DNA of 57,781 bases, from the NCBI RefSeq assembly GCF_900107625.1, contig NZ_FNQK01000020.1, positions 1 through 57,781 on the forward strand, given 5' to 3'. Under the pieces are notes generated by a model. The model was not told the origin of the DNA, made no database searches, and saw only the letters and a list, made by a program, of their open reading frames with translations. Below are positions 33,247 to 41,398 of the stretch, one piece after another; the first letter of the stretch is position 1; each line of letters begins with the position of its first letter. The translations under genes and the position numbers were made by a program. This DNA comes from Bizionia paragorgiae (lineage in GTDB: Bacteria > Bacteroidota > Bacteroidia > Flavobacteriales > Flavobacteriaceae).

Positions 33247-33894
33247 TTACTTGTTTTTTAGTTTTTCCTTTCCTTTAAATACATTACTAATTTCAAAGTA
33301 ATAAATTTTCTTTTCTCCGTTTTCATCAACAACTTCCATTCGGTCACATATTCCGCCAGCTATTCTTTGATTATCTAATTCAACTCCAAGCATATCTAAT
33401 ATAAAATACGCTTCAGATATTTGGATTACGGACCATCCGTTTTCACAAGATTTCCCATCACCATTATTTACAATCGATTTTAAAAGTCCAAATTGTATAG
33501 TTTTATGTTTTTCGGCATTCATTGTATCACCAATATATTTATAGGTTTGCCTCAATATTTTGTGAGCATTCATACTTGTATAGTCAATACTCAATAACTT
33601 TTTTGTTGTAGTAATAATACTATCGTATTTCGATTCCGACATTTGTCGGTACATTGCTTTTGTCAGTTCCCTAAATTCAGTTCTTTTTTCTGATGCAATT
33701 TTGAACTGTTTACTTTCAGTAAAGCTTTCTCGGAATGATTTATAATCAATATCAGTTTTTCCGTTTTCAAGTATTTGTACGGTTTTACTGTAACTATCAT
33801 CTAATTCAGGTACTTTTATTTTCGTATCTGTCTGTCCGGTAACCAAGATAAAATTGAAGAGAAATATTAAGGATAGAAGACATTGTTTAATCAT
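33247..33894 (-). CDS. DUF4919 family secreted protein
   Basis: From ATG 33894 a 215-aa product with a signal peptide (MIKQCLLSLIFLFNFILVTG). DUF4919 features are DIDYKSFRESFTESKQF, SIDYTSMNAHKILRQTYKYI, and DGKSCENGWSVIQISEAYFI with the late Gly/Cys/Trp signature, then a C-terminal beta hairpin (EKKIYYFEISNVFKG). Function unknown. An ATG at 33945 is in frame, but it lies within the conserved leader and would put 17 extra residues in front of the signal peptide, so it is rejected. Confidence 0.85.
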   Translation of the reverse strand: MIKQCLLSLIFLFNFILVTGQTDTKIKVPELDDSYSKTVQILENGKTDIDYKSFRESFTESKQFKIASEKRTEFRELTKAMYRQMSESKYDSIITTTKKLLSIDYTSMNAHKILRQTYKYIGDTMNAEKHKTIQFGLLKSIVNNGDGKSCENGWSVIQISEAYFILDMLGVELDNQRIAGGICDRMEVVDENGEKKIYYFEISNVFKGKEKLKNK

Positions 33895-34049
33895 AATAGG
33901 TTTTACTTTCATCTTGACATAAACTCCATACATCACCCCAACCATAAACTATATCGCCCTTATTAATAGGGCGAATAGCATTATTTAGAACTGTAGAGTA
34001 GGTTGGTTTAGTTTTTAAATTAATTGTTATAACAAGATATATAAAATTG
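33895..34049 (-). promoter_or_regulatory. Conserved leader element, copy B6
   Basis: Core AACAAGATATATAAAATTG (34031-34049), 137 nt from the start codon at 33894. Plus-strand order: CATCACCCCAACCATAAACT, perfect hairpin CGCCCT (33955-33960) / AGGGCG (33968-33973), GTAGGTTGGTTTAG, AAATTAATTG, core. The hairpin is 61 nt from the start codon. Best-formed copy of the six. Confidence 0.7.
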
Positions 34050-34177
34050 ATGTTTATAATAGTATTAAAACAACAAGGTTATTAACAAAGGCTTTTAAGA
34101 AGTGTCATTATTATTTTTATGGACTGAAATGAAGTAGTAGTCTAGCTGGTCCAGCGCAGTTAGTTAGTTAGTTAAAC

Positions 34178-34212
34178 AAAAACACCCCGCTAATAATTAA
34201 AAAGCGGGGTGT
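34178..34212 (-). terminator. Terminator, same type as at 31761
   Basis: Arms ACACCCCGCT (34182-34191) and AGCGGGGTGT (34203-34212) pair perfectly around AATAATTAAAA. On the minus strand TTTTTG follows the stem, 24 nt beyond the stop codon at 34236. Confidence 0.9.
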
Positions 34213-34235
34213 GATTTTGTACTTGTTTTTAGATC

Positions 34236-34664
34236 CTATTGCATGGTTAATTCAGTGCCAGGTAACCATTTCATCTTGGAAACATAAAATTTTAAACGTT
34301 TGTGTGTGGTATCATCCGAAGTGTCTTTCGGATTTTCAAAAATAATCTGTGCTTGAGCAGATCGAAAGTCCAAAGGAAATTTACCATCTGGCTCCAATTC
34401 GCTACCTGTAGAAAAGGATACGGTGTTTTTATCTGCCTTCCAAAAGCCTTTACTGTAGCTCTTGGTTTCTGGCGAAACGCCTTTCACATTATGAGAATAC
34501 GAATGAAATTCGTACGTCCCGTTTGATTCTAAAGTCAAGCTGTACTTAATTGTGTCAGCAGACTCTTCTCCAATGGTTTGCGTGTAGGTGCCGTCAATAC
34601 CATGGGTTTGCGCATAACTTTGTACTGCAGCGCAAAAAAGTAATGTTGTTATTAATTTTTTCAT
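34236..34664 (-). CDS. Secreted small beta protein of unknown function
   Basis: A 142-aa protein from ATG 34664 with a signal peptide (MKKLITTLLFCAAVQSYAQ). The mature domain is a lipocalin-like beta sheet: GIDGTYTQTIGEESADTIKY, LTLESNGTYEFHSYSH, GFWKADKNTVSFSTG, RLKFYVSKMKWLPG. A small ligand-binding or inhibitor protein is plausible. It lies 33 nt after the MsrB gene at 34698 and may be read through with it. Confidence 0.7.
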   Translation of the reverse strand: MKKLITTLLFCAAVQSYAQTHGIDGTYTQTIGEESADTIKYSLTLESNGTYEFHSYSHNVKGVSPETKSYSKGFWKADKNTVSFSTGSELEPDGKFPLDFRSAQAQIIFENPKDTSDDTTHKRLKFYVSKMKWLPGTELTMQ

Positions 34665-34697
34665 TTAGGTTGGATTTGGGACTCCTAAAATAGTAAA

Positions 34698-35093
34698 TTA
34701 TTTTTTATCTAACCTAACACTTACCGAATTTACGCAAAACCGTGTTCCAGTGGCTGTTGGACCATCGTTAAACACATGGCCTAAATGCCCCCCACAGTTA
34801 GAACATACGATTTCTGTGCGTAGCATACCGTGACTTTTATCTAAAATATTTTTTACACTTCCAGGTATAGCATCATCAAAACTTGGCCACCCGCAATGGG
34901 CATCAAATTTACTACTGCTTTCAAATAGCTGTTGGTCGCATCCAGCACAGCGGTATATGCCGTCGTCAAATACCAAATTGTACTCGCCAGAGTGTGGCCT
35001 TTCGGTACCTTTTTCGCGTAATATTCTGTACTCTTCTTCTGTAAGCTGCGCTTTCCATTCGGCGTCAGTCTTATTAACTTTATAATTATTCAT
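34698..35093 (-). CDS. msrB: Methionine-(R)-sulfoxide reductase B, cytoplasmic
   Basis: A 131-aa protein, the normal MsrB length, without a signal. Zinc-binding pairs CAGC (49, 52) and CSNC (97, 100), the motif HCGWPSF, GGHLGHVFNDGP, and the catalytic Cys120 in RFCVNS are all present. It reduces methionine-R-sulfoxide in proteins with thioredoxin. A Cys near residue 67 (HCGW) could be the resolving one. Its start overlaps the stop of the second MsrB gene by 8 nt, so the two form an operon: one copy for the cytoplasm and one exported. Confidence 0.95.
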   Translation of the reverse strand: MNNYKVNKTDAEWKAQLTEEEYRILREKGTERPHSGEYNLVFDDGIYRCAGCDQQLFESSSKFDAHCGWPSFDDAIPGSVKNILDKSHGMLRTEIVCSNCGGHLGHVFNDGPTATGTRFCVNSVSVRLDKK

Positions 35094-35577
35094 GTTCTGG
35101 GATAAATTTTAATGCAACTCCGTTTACACAATGTCTTTTTCCTGTGGTTTCACTAGGACCATCATTAAACACATGGCCTAAATGTCCGCCGCAAGTAGCA
35201 CAATGCTCCTCGGTACGGGTGTGTCCTAATTCATAATCTACCGAAAAAGCAACATTGCCTTTTATCTCGCGATCAAAACTGGGCCATCCTGTACCGGAAT
35301 CAAATTTGTATTGCCCTTTAAATAAAGGGGTGTCACAAGCCGCACAACTATAGGTACCCTTGCGGTTTTCTTTGTTTAGCGGACTCGAAAAAGGGCGCTC
35401 TGTGGCAGCCTTTCGCATAACATTGTAGGCTAGGGGAGATAAGTCCTGTTTCCACTGTGCATCCGATTTCGTGACTTTAAACGACGATTCTGTTTCTTTT
35501 TTCTGCTGAGCAGTTCCGTCACACTGAAATAAAAAGACGGAAAATAATAAAATAAGGGTGTTTTTTAAGGCTATCAT
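35086..35577 (-). CDS. msrB: Methionine-(R)-sulfoxide reductase B, lipoprotein
   Basis: A 163-aa product with a lipoprotein signal (lipobox LFQC, Cys19) in front of a full MsrB domain: zinc Cys pairs 78/81 and 126/129, GTGWPSF, GGHLGHVFNDGP, and catalytic Cys150 in RHCVNG. The first copy's HCGW Cys is here Thr (GTGW), so a different Cys must resolve the sulfenic acid. Export places it in the periplasm, where it should repair oxidised envelope proteins. First gene of the pair. Confidence 0.93.
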   Translation of the reverse strand: MIALKNTLILLFSVFLFQCDGTAQQKKETESSFKVTKSDAQWKQDLSPLAYNVMRKAATERPFSSPLNKENRKGTYSCAACDTPLFKGQYKFDSGTGWPSFDREIKGNVAFSVDYELGHTRTEEHCATCGGHLGHVFNDGPSETTGKRHCVNGVALKFIPEHE

Positions 35578-35796
35578 CGTATCAGTAATTTCACTTTATA
35601 GTCGTAATAATAAGGATTGTATTACAGATTCTTTTTAATTTTATCTTAAATTATTTATATCTTTAAAGGAATATCATAATTAAATGGTCTAAATTTTGCT
35701 TACTTTAAGAGAATGCATAAAATAGATGTATTTAATTCGTACTTTTTAAAACGAACTTTACGTAATTTTATAACCTAAAAAATAACTAGTAAAACT

Positions 35797-36627
35797 ATGA
35801 CATTTAAATCAACATTAATAATGGTATTAACAGTCGCGCTGTTTTTATCCTGTTCTACAAATCCTTTTACTGGGAGTAAAACCCTAGCATTAGTGCCTAA
35901 TTCACAATTGTTTCCTACCTCTTTTGCACAATACAATCAGTTTTTAGGAGAGCATAATGTGATTACAGGTACTAAAGATGCTGAAATGATTACGCGTGTT
36001 GGTCAACGTATTGCCGTAGCGGCAGAACGCTGGTTAAATGCTAACGGGTATCAAGGGTACCTAAGCGATTATAAATGGGAGTATAAATTGGTGAATGACG
36101 AGCAAGTCAATGCGTGGTGTATGCCAGGAGGGAAAATCGTGTTTTATACTGGGATTTTACCAGTGGCCGAAAACGAAGCGGCTATTGCCGCTATTATGGG
36201 GCATGAGGTAGCCCACGCTTTAGCAAACCACGGACAACAGCGTATGAGTGCCGGAATGTTACAACAGGTAGGAGCCGTTGCAGGAAACATTGCAATTCAA
36301 GATGAAAAATCAAGAAATATTTTTAACCAAGCTTACGGTGTTGGTAGTCAGGTAGGGGTGATGTTACCTTTTAGTAGAGGTCACGAATCGGAAGCCGATA
36401 GAATAGGTTTATACCTTACAGCGATTGCAGGTTACAACCCAGACGAGGCAGCAAACTTATGGAGACGTATGGCAAAAGCTAGTGGTGGACAAGCGCCACC
36501 AGAGTTTTTAAGTACCCACCCAGCCAACCAAACACGTATTGACGAATTAACACAATTAGCTCCAGCTGCTAAAGCAGAGGCTAAAAAATTTGGAGTGACT
36601 TCTTTTAGACCAATCACTAAATTTTAA
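35797..36627 (+). CDS. M48-family metallopeptidase, lipoprotein
   Basis: A 276-aa product with lipobox LFLSC (Cys19). The zinc motif HEVAHALANH (His136, Glu137, His140) and the downstream HESEADRIG (third ligand Glu) are intact. The family includes periplasmic BepA/LoiP-type proteases, which degrade misassembled outer-membrane proteins. The closing FLSTHPANQTRIDEL is typical. It is transcribed alone and ends in a strong hairpin that touches the next gene. Confidence 0.93.
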   Translation: MTFKSTLIMVLTVALFLSCSTNPFTGSKTLALVPNSQLFPTSFAQYNQFLGEHNVITGTKDAEMITRVGQRIAVAAERWLNANGYQGYLSDYKWEYKLVNDEQVNAWCMPGGKIVFYTGILPVAENEAAIAAIMGHEVAHALANHGQQRMSAGMLQQVGAVAGNIAIQDEKSRNIFNQAYGVGSQVGVMLPFSRGHESEADRIGLYLTAIAGYNPDEAANLWRRMAKASGGQAPPEFLSTHPANQTRIDELTQLAPAAKAEAKKFGVTSFRPITKF

Positions 36628-36669
36628 AAATATTTTGTACATCACAGTATAGAAATACTTATTTTCGAA

Positions 36670-36696
36670 GCCACTCCAATAACGAGTGGCTTTTTT
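36670..36696 (+). terminator. Terminator directly before the transporter start codon
   Basis: Arms GCCACTC (36670-36676) and GAGTGGC (36684-36690), six T (36691-36696), then only three bases to the ATG at 36700. Confidence 0.88.
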
Positions 36697-36699
36697 ATT

Positions 36700-37992
36700 A
36701 TGGCAGATTTAAAAAAAGGAAGTAAGAAATTATTAAACGCTTGGGCCTTTTACGATTGGGCGAATTCGGTATATACCCTAACCATCGCATCGTCGATTTT
36801 TCCCATTTTTTATTCCGCTTTATTTGCTGAAGAGCTAAAAAAAGTCTCTGCTTTTGGTTTCGAATTTAAAAGTACTGCCCTTATTACTTTTGTTACCGCA
36901 TTTACCTTTCTTGTGGTCGCTTTTAGCTCACCACTATTATCCGGGATTGCCGATTATGTAGGGAATAAGAAAACGTTTATGAAGTTTTTTTGCTACGTGG
37001 GTGGTGCCGGATGTATCGGACTCTATTGGTTTAGCTTAGAACATATTTATATCAGTTTACTGTTTTATTTTATGGGCTTAATTGGCTATTGGGGAAGCTT
37101 GGTTTTTTACAATTCCTATTTGCCAGATATCGCCTTCCCAGAGCAACAAGATAAAATTAGTGCCAAAGGGTTTTCGATGGGGTATATTGGGAGTGTCTTA
37201 TTACTCCTTATAAACTTGGCCATGGTTATGAGCCAGGAAACTGGTGAAGCCAAAATGCAAATGATGCGCTATTCATTTTTAACCGTTGGGATTTGGTGGG
37301 TCGTTTTTGCACAGTACACCTTTTATATCTTACCTAAAGGAACCTCTAACGGTAATAAAATGTCGACTTCGGTTGTGTTTAACGGATTTAAAGAACTAAA
37401 GCAAGTGTGGCAGCAACTAAAGCAAAACCTGCGCTTAAAACGTTACTTAGGGGCGTTTTTTGTATTTAGTATGGCCGTGCAAACCATTATGCTAGTCGCC
37501 GTGTATTTTGGCGAAGAGGAAATCGCATGGGCCGAAGACGGGAAAACCATGGGCTTAATCGTAAGTATATTAGTCATTCAAGTGGTAGCCGTTATCGGTG
37601 CCGTTTTAACTTCAAGAGCATCAGCGAAATTTGGTAATATCCAAACCCTAATTGCCGTTAATGTAATATGGATGGGACTCTGTTTTTATGCGTATTTTAT
37701 GGAAACCCCAGCCCAGTTTTATATTGCTGCCGGTTTAGTGGGCCTAGTAATGGGAGGTATACAATCGCTAGCACGTTCTACCTACTCTAAATTCTTACCA
37801 GAAACCAAAGACACCACGTCCTATTTTAGCTTTTATGATGTGGCCGAAAAAATAGGTATCGTTATCGGAATGATTATTTATGGAACGATAGACCAGATTA
37901 CCGGAAGTATGCGGAATTCGATATTGTTCTTGTTTGTATTCTTTCTAATAGGTATCATTTTATTGTTTCGTGTGCCCAGAGGGAATCCGTGA
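36700..37992 (+). CDS. UMF1-type MFS transporter
   Basis: A 430-aa membrane protein with about 12 helices. The N-terminus KKGSKKLLNAWAFYDWANSV is the hallmark of the UMF1/ATG22 subgroup of the major facilitator superfamily; GGIQSLARSTYSKFLPE in the second half also fits. Substrate unknown; sugars or amino acids have been suggested for the group. The conserved N-terminus supports ATG 36700, yet a terminator ends 3 nt before it, so transcription must read through or start inside the hairpin. Confidence 0.9.
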   Translation: MADLKKGSKKLLNAWAFYDWANSVYTLTIASSIFPIFYSALFAEELKKVSAFGFEFKSTALITFVTAFTFLVVAFSSPLLSGIADYVGNKKTFMKFFCYVGGAGCIGLYWFSLEHIYISLLFYFMGLIGYWGSLVFYNSYLPDIAFPEQQDKISAKGFSMGYIGSVLLLLINLAMVMSQETGEAKMQMMRYSFLTVGIWWVVFAQYTFYILPKGTSNGNKMSTSVVFNGFKELKQVWQQLKQNLRLKRYLGAFFVFSMAVQTIMLVAVYFGEEEIAWAEDGKTMGLIVSILVIQVVAVIGAVLTSRASAKFGNIQTLIAVNVIWMGLCFYAYFMETPAQFYIAAGLVGLVMGGIQSLARSTYSKFLPETKDTTSYFSFYDVAEKIGIVIGMIIYGTIDQITGSMRNSILFLFVFFLIGIILLFRVPRGNP

Positions 37993-38008
37993 ATTTAATT
38001 TATTTGTG

Positions 38009-38016
38009 TATGTTTG
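38009..38016 (+). promoter_or_regulatory. Possible -7 promoter box
   Basis: TATGTTTG matches the Bacteroidota TAnnTTTG consensus, 27 nt before the lipoprotein start at 38043. No clear TTG at -33. Confidence 0.45.
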
Positions 38017-38042
38017 TAAAAACCAATTAACCAAAAAAATAG

Positions 38043-38885
38043 ATGAAAAAACTAAAATCCCTTACCATTTTAACACTTTCTGTGCTATTAATGACAACCT
38101 TTTCGTGTGAAAACGAACCTTTAGATCCAGATTATAATTTTGAAATAGATAGTGAAATAGATGGTAATACTTTCGGTGATGGTTCAGGACCTCCAGGAGG
38201 ACCATCGACAGGTGATTATTGGCCAATGGCGGTAAATAACGTATGGACATACGATTATACCGTAGATAGTGAAGTGCAAGACCCTTACGAAATGGAAATT
38301 GATGCTAATGTAAATTATCAAGGGAATTCAGTGTTTAGATACCTGCAGTTTATGCCTACAACAACCGCTACCGATGGTGCGGAATTCGAAGGTGTTGATT
38401 TAACAACCTACTCAAGAAAAAATGGTGGGGACTATATTATGACTATTGGTGATTTACAAGCCGATTATTTAGGAGGTATGTTTACGCTTAACCAAAACGG
38501 TTACAGTATTATTGTGTTAAAAGACTATGAAGAAGTAGGGGCAACGTGGGTGTCTACAGCGCAAACAACAACAAGCTTTACAGCTTTAGATCCTACTTTG
38601 CCAGAATTGCCAGAGGTGATTACTAACTTGGAATATAATTTTGAGATTGCAGAAAAAGGCGTTTCAGTAGAAGTTAATGGAGTTACTTATAACGATGTGA
38701 TAAAAGTAGAGATGCTATTAAACTCTTACAGTCCAGAATTTCCTTCTCAGGTAATTACTGCAGAGTCAGAACTTTACTATGCTTTAGATGTGGGAATCAT
38801 TAAATCGGTAAGCATTACTAACGATGAAGCCGATGGTGTGGAATCTGTTTCTGTTTTAGAATTAAATACCTATAGCCTAAATTAA
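38043..38885 (+). CDS. Lipoprotein of unknown function
   Basis: A 280-aa product with lipobox TFSC (Cys22). A flexible acidic/Gly-Pro stretch (residues 40-60, DGSGPPGGPSTGDYWPM) precedes a beta domain that starts WPMAVNNVWTYDYTVDSE. The pattern is shared by many secreted Bacteroidota proteins. A TAnnTTTG -7 box (TATGTTTG, 38009-38016) lies 27 nt before the start. No enzyme motif. Confidence 0.75.
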   Translation: MKKLKSLTILTLSVLLMTTFSCENEPLDPDYNFEIDSEIDGNTFGDGSGPPGGPSTGDYWPMAVNNVWTYDYTVDSEVQDPYEMEIDANVNYQGNSVFRYLQFMPTTTATDGAEFEGVDLTTYSRKNGGDYIMTIGDLQADYLGGMFTLNQNGYSIIVLKDYEEVGATWVSTAQTTTSFTALDPTLPELPEVITNLEYNFEIAEKGVSVEVNGVTYNDVIKVEMLLNSYSPEFPSQVITAESELYYALDVGIIKSVSITNDEADGVESVSVLELNTYSLN

Positions 38886-38912
38886 GACCCTATTTAAATT
38901 AAGATATAAAAA

Positions 38913-38944
38913 AAGCCTCTACCGTAACGTAGAGGCTATTTTGT
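38913..38944 (+). terminator. Rho-independent terminator, probably bidirectional
   Basis: Stem AGCCTCTAC (38914-38922) / GTAGAGGCT (38929-38937), with an A-run before and ATTTTGTG after. It separates convergent genes ending at 38885 and 38978. Confidence 0.88.
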
Positions 38945-38977
38945 GTTTTATAAGTTCAGTATACAATCGTCAGTTAC

Positions 38978-39703
38978 TTAGTGTCTGCTAATACTTCCCG
39001 ATCCCGTGACTTTATTATTTTTAGCGCTAGGGTTTCCTTTGTAAATAATACTTCCCGATCCTGTTACTTTTGCAGTAATACTGTTTGTACAATGCAACTC
39101 AAGGTCTCCAGAACCTGTTACCTTTACATCGGCATTAGAGGCGTTTAACTTGTAAGCGTGAATATCTCCAGAGCCGGTTACCGAGGCTTCAAATGTAATG
39201 GTACGCCCCGATAAGGTAACGTCTCCCGAACCTGTAACCGTTGCTTCAAGGTCGCTAGTTTCAACATCTAAAACAATATCTCCAGATCCCGATAGTTTGG
39301 TTTCAAAGGCTTTGCTTCTAATAGTATGCGTGCTTGTTACATTTCCAGACCCTGAAAGAGCTACTTTATCTATAGATTCAAAAGGAATCGTAATGGTAAT
39401 CGTTTTATTATAACTCGTTTTTAAATTTACATTATTTTCGGTTTTAATAATAAGATCGTTACCATTAACCTCGGTAATAATATATTCCAATAGGTTTTCT
39501 TCGCCTTCAATAGTAATAGTGCCTTCCTTACCTTTAACTAATATAAAGTCCCAAGATCCCGCACATCTAATGCCGTCATAGTTAGAGGTGCTTCGCGTAA
39601 TAGTGGCCATCGTGCCATTGCCTTTTATTGTTTTGGTGCCCCATTGGGCCTGTGTAGTCGATATACATAATACCGCGACTACTAGTGTGAATAGTGTTTT
39701 CAT
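38978..39703 (-). CDS. Head GIN-domain (DUF2807) secreted protein
   Basis: A 241-aa protein with a signal peptide (MKTLFTLVVAVLCISTTQAQ). The mature chain is a right-handed beta-helix type repeat: GSGNVTST, GSGDIVLD, GSGDVTLS, GSGDIHAY, GSGDLELH and GSGSIIYK recur about every 18-20 residues. This is the putative auto-transporter adhesin domain DUF2807. It is the last gene of the operon that begins with the sigma factor at 41950, which suggests that sigma factor controls envelope or surface genes. Confidence 0.92.
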   Translation of the reverse strand: MKTLFTLVVAVLCISTTQAQWGTKTIKGNGTMATITRSTSNYDGIRCAGSWDFILVKGKEGTITIEGEENLLEYIITEVNGNDLIIKTENNVNLKTSYNKTITITIPFESIDKVALSGSGNVTSTHTIRSKAFETKLSGSGDIVLDVETSDLEATVTGSGDVTLSGRTITFEASVTGSGDIHAYKLNASNADVKVTGSGDLELHCTNSITAKVTGSGSIIYKGNPSAKNNKVTGSGSISRH

Positions 39704-39767
39704 AATACGTCGATGTGTTTTGATTTTAATATATTGATTAATGCATTGTTGATTATAAAATCGTGGT

Positions 39768-40850
39768 TTACTGCCTGTTTAAAGTCACACTACCATAGTC
39801 TGAATTGATACGGATATGATTCCCGCTGTTTTCTCTTAAATGAAATCCGGTGTAGTATTTGGAAGGCGAGTCGTCTCGCTTTTTACTAAACTGAAGCGCA
39901 TTGTCCATAGCCTTGAGGCTTCCATAATCCAATTCAAGATTAAAGCTAAACGCATACTCCGGATCGTAACCAATTTTAATACCTACATAATCGGAGTCTA
40001 TTTTTACCGAGCCTGCGTTTTTAGTCATTTTGTTGATGATTATAGAACCGTAATCGGCAACAATAGACACATTTTTGTAAATGTCCCCTAACTTAACCGT
40101 TAGATAATCCCCATCGCCAGACACGTTATTGGCTTTACCAATAGTAATGCCACCATAATCACAATTGTAAGTCACGTCCTCAGCAATGTCTATAGTCGAT
40201 TTGGTATAGTCGGCAACAATAGCTATCTGATTGGTTTTAGAGATGGTAAAATCACTGTAATCCGCATTAATCTTTCCGCCCTTAATGTATTCAAAATAGC
40301 AGTTGTTAGAATAATCAAAGGTGATACTGTTGTTGTCTGATAGTAGCTCTTTAGTGATGATTTTTCCGTAATCACAATTTAAAGTGGCACTACCAAGAAG
40401 TTTTCCTAGGTTTATGGTACCGTAATCATTAGAGAAATCGACATTATTGGTCATAGGCATTTTAATAAGGTAGTTCACTTTCATGTTTACCGAATTGTTA
40501 GCGCCCCATTTCCACCACGAGCGCGATTGCTCTCTATTAAACTTGGTAATAGCCGACACATAATCGTCCGTAGCACTAAATTGTACGGTGATGCCATCAA
40601 GTTTTTCTTGGACTTTATTTTCGTCATCTCCAGTGGTTATGATCGTGATTTCAAACTCAATCCGGTTTTTATCCCAAGTCACCACATTTAAGTTTCCATA
40701 ACTATTGTCAACCTTTAAGGTTGCCTGCTCGTTTACAGAATAGGTTTTGGTTATGGTCTTTTCCTTTTTATAGCGACCTTGGTCTGTATGTGCAAGCATC
40801 GCGAAAGGAATCACCAATAGTAAGAGAGTAAGGTTATAAGGTAATTTCAT
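39768..40850 (-). CDS. Secreted beta-helix adhesin-like protein (DUF4097-like)
   Basis: A 360-aa protein with a signal peptide ending LLVIPFAMLAHTD. Short repeats with DYG or DYS turns (NDYGTINLG, CDYGKIIT, ADYSDFTI, CDYGGITIG, ADYGSIIIN, SDYGSVTLN) indicate a beta-solenoid like the DUF4097 adhesin-like family. Its start lies within the last 17 nt of the anti-sigma-like gene (40834-40850), so translation is coupled. Role probably at the cell surface; ligand unknown. Confidence 0.85.
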   Translation of the reverse strand: MKLPYNLTLLLLVIPFAMLAHTDQGRYKKEKTITKTYSVNEQATLKVDNSYGNLNVVTWDKNRIEFEITIITTGDDENKVQEKLDGITVQFSATDDYVSAITKFNREQSRSWWKWGANNSVNMKVNYLIKMPMTNNVDFSNDYGTINLGKLLGSATLNCDYGKIITKELLSDNNSITFDYSNNCYFEYIKGGKINADYSDFTISKTNQIAIVADYTKSTIDIAEDVTYNCDYGGITIGKANNVSGDGDYLTVKLGDIYKNVSIVADYGSIIINKMTKNAGSVKIDSDYVGIKIGYDPEYAFSFNLELDYGSLKAMDNALQFSKKRDDSPSKYYTGFHLRENSGNHIRINSDYGSVTLNRQ

Positions 40851-41388
40851 CTGTATTGTATTTTGTAGTTTTTAAGCTTTCTATAGTCGCAACAACTTCT
40901 TTTAATAAATTAATGCGGTTCCAAAAGTTATTAATCATAGCGTGAATTACGCGCTTGTCGTTTCCGCTTTCTGTTAAATCTATTTTTAATTGCTTGTATT
41001 CTTTTTCAAGACTCTCCATTTGTAGCATGGCGTCTTTTATTAACAGGGTTGTTTCTGGCGATTTTTCGTTGTTTATAGTATTTAGTTTTTCATTAATTAC
41101 AGAAGTGAAAAAGCTTTGAGTGTTCGCTAATTCCGGAGATACATTGGCCAAATCATTTACCGCTGGTGTTGGTTTTAAAGTAAAGGTTAATGCGATAAGA
41201 AGTACTACCGTTGCAGCAATTGCTGCTAGTGGTTTCCACAACTCACGGCGAGAGGTGCTTTCCGAGAATCCGCCACCCTGATGTTGTGATTCTAATTTTT
41301 TTAAAAACCGTGCTTGATGCCCACTAGGTGGTGTGGCCATATCAAAATCTTGGTGCTTAAAAAGGGTGTCTATAGTGTCGTTTTTCAT
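40834..41388 (-). CDS. Probable anti-sigma factor, single-pass membrane protein
   Basis: A 184-aa protein from ATG 41388. Residues 1-50 are cytoplasmic (DTLFKHQDFDMATPPSGHQA, a pattern common in flavobacterial anti-sigma-like proteins). One membrane helix spans about 53-70 (LAAIAATVVLLIALTF), and the periplasmic part is helical (ESLEKEYKQLKIDLTESGND). It has no zinc-binding HxxxCxxC motif, so it is not a classical ZAS anti-sigma. It follows the ECF sigma gene by 10 nt and overlaps the next gene by 17 nt, which supports the anti-sigma role. Confidence 0.75.
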   Translation of the reverse strand: MKNDTIDTLFKHQDFDMATPPSGHQARFLKKLESQHQGGGFSESTSRRELWKPLAAIAATVVLLIALTFTLKPTPAVNDLANVSPELANTQSFFTSVINEKLNTINNEKSPETTLLIKDAMLQMESLEKEYKQLKIDLTESGNDKRVIHAMINNFWNRINLLKEVVATIESLKTTKYNTDEITL

Positions 41389-41398
41389 TATAGTGATA

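Noticed and set aside
33895-33945. N-terminal extension of the DUF4919 protein from ATG 33945
   Set aside because: The extension is encoded by the conserved leader element and would precede a normal signal peptide.
5522-34049. CRISPR array
   Set aside because: The repeats are far apart, imperfect and separated by genes; no short regular repeat-spacer pattern and no cas gene.
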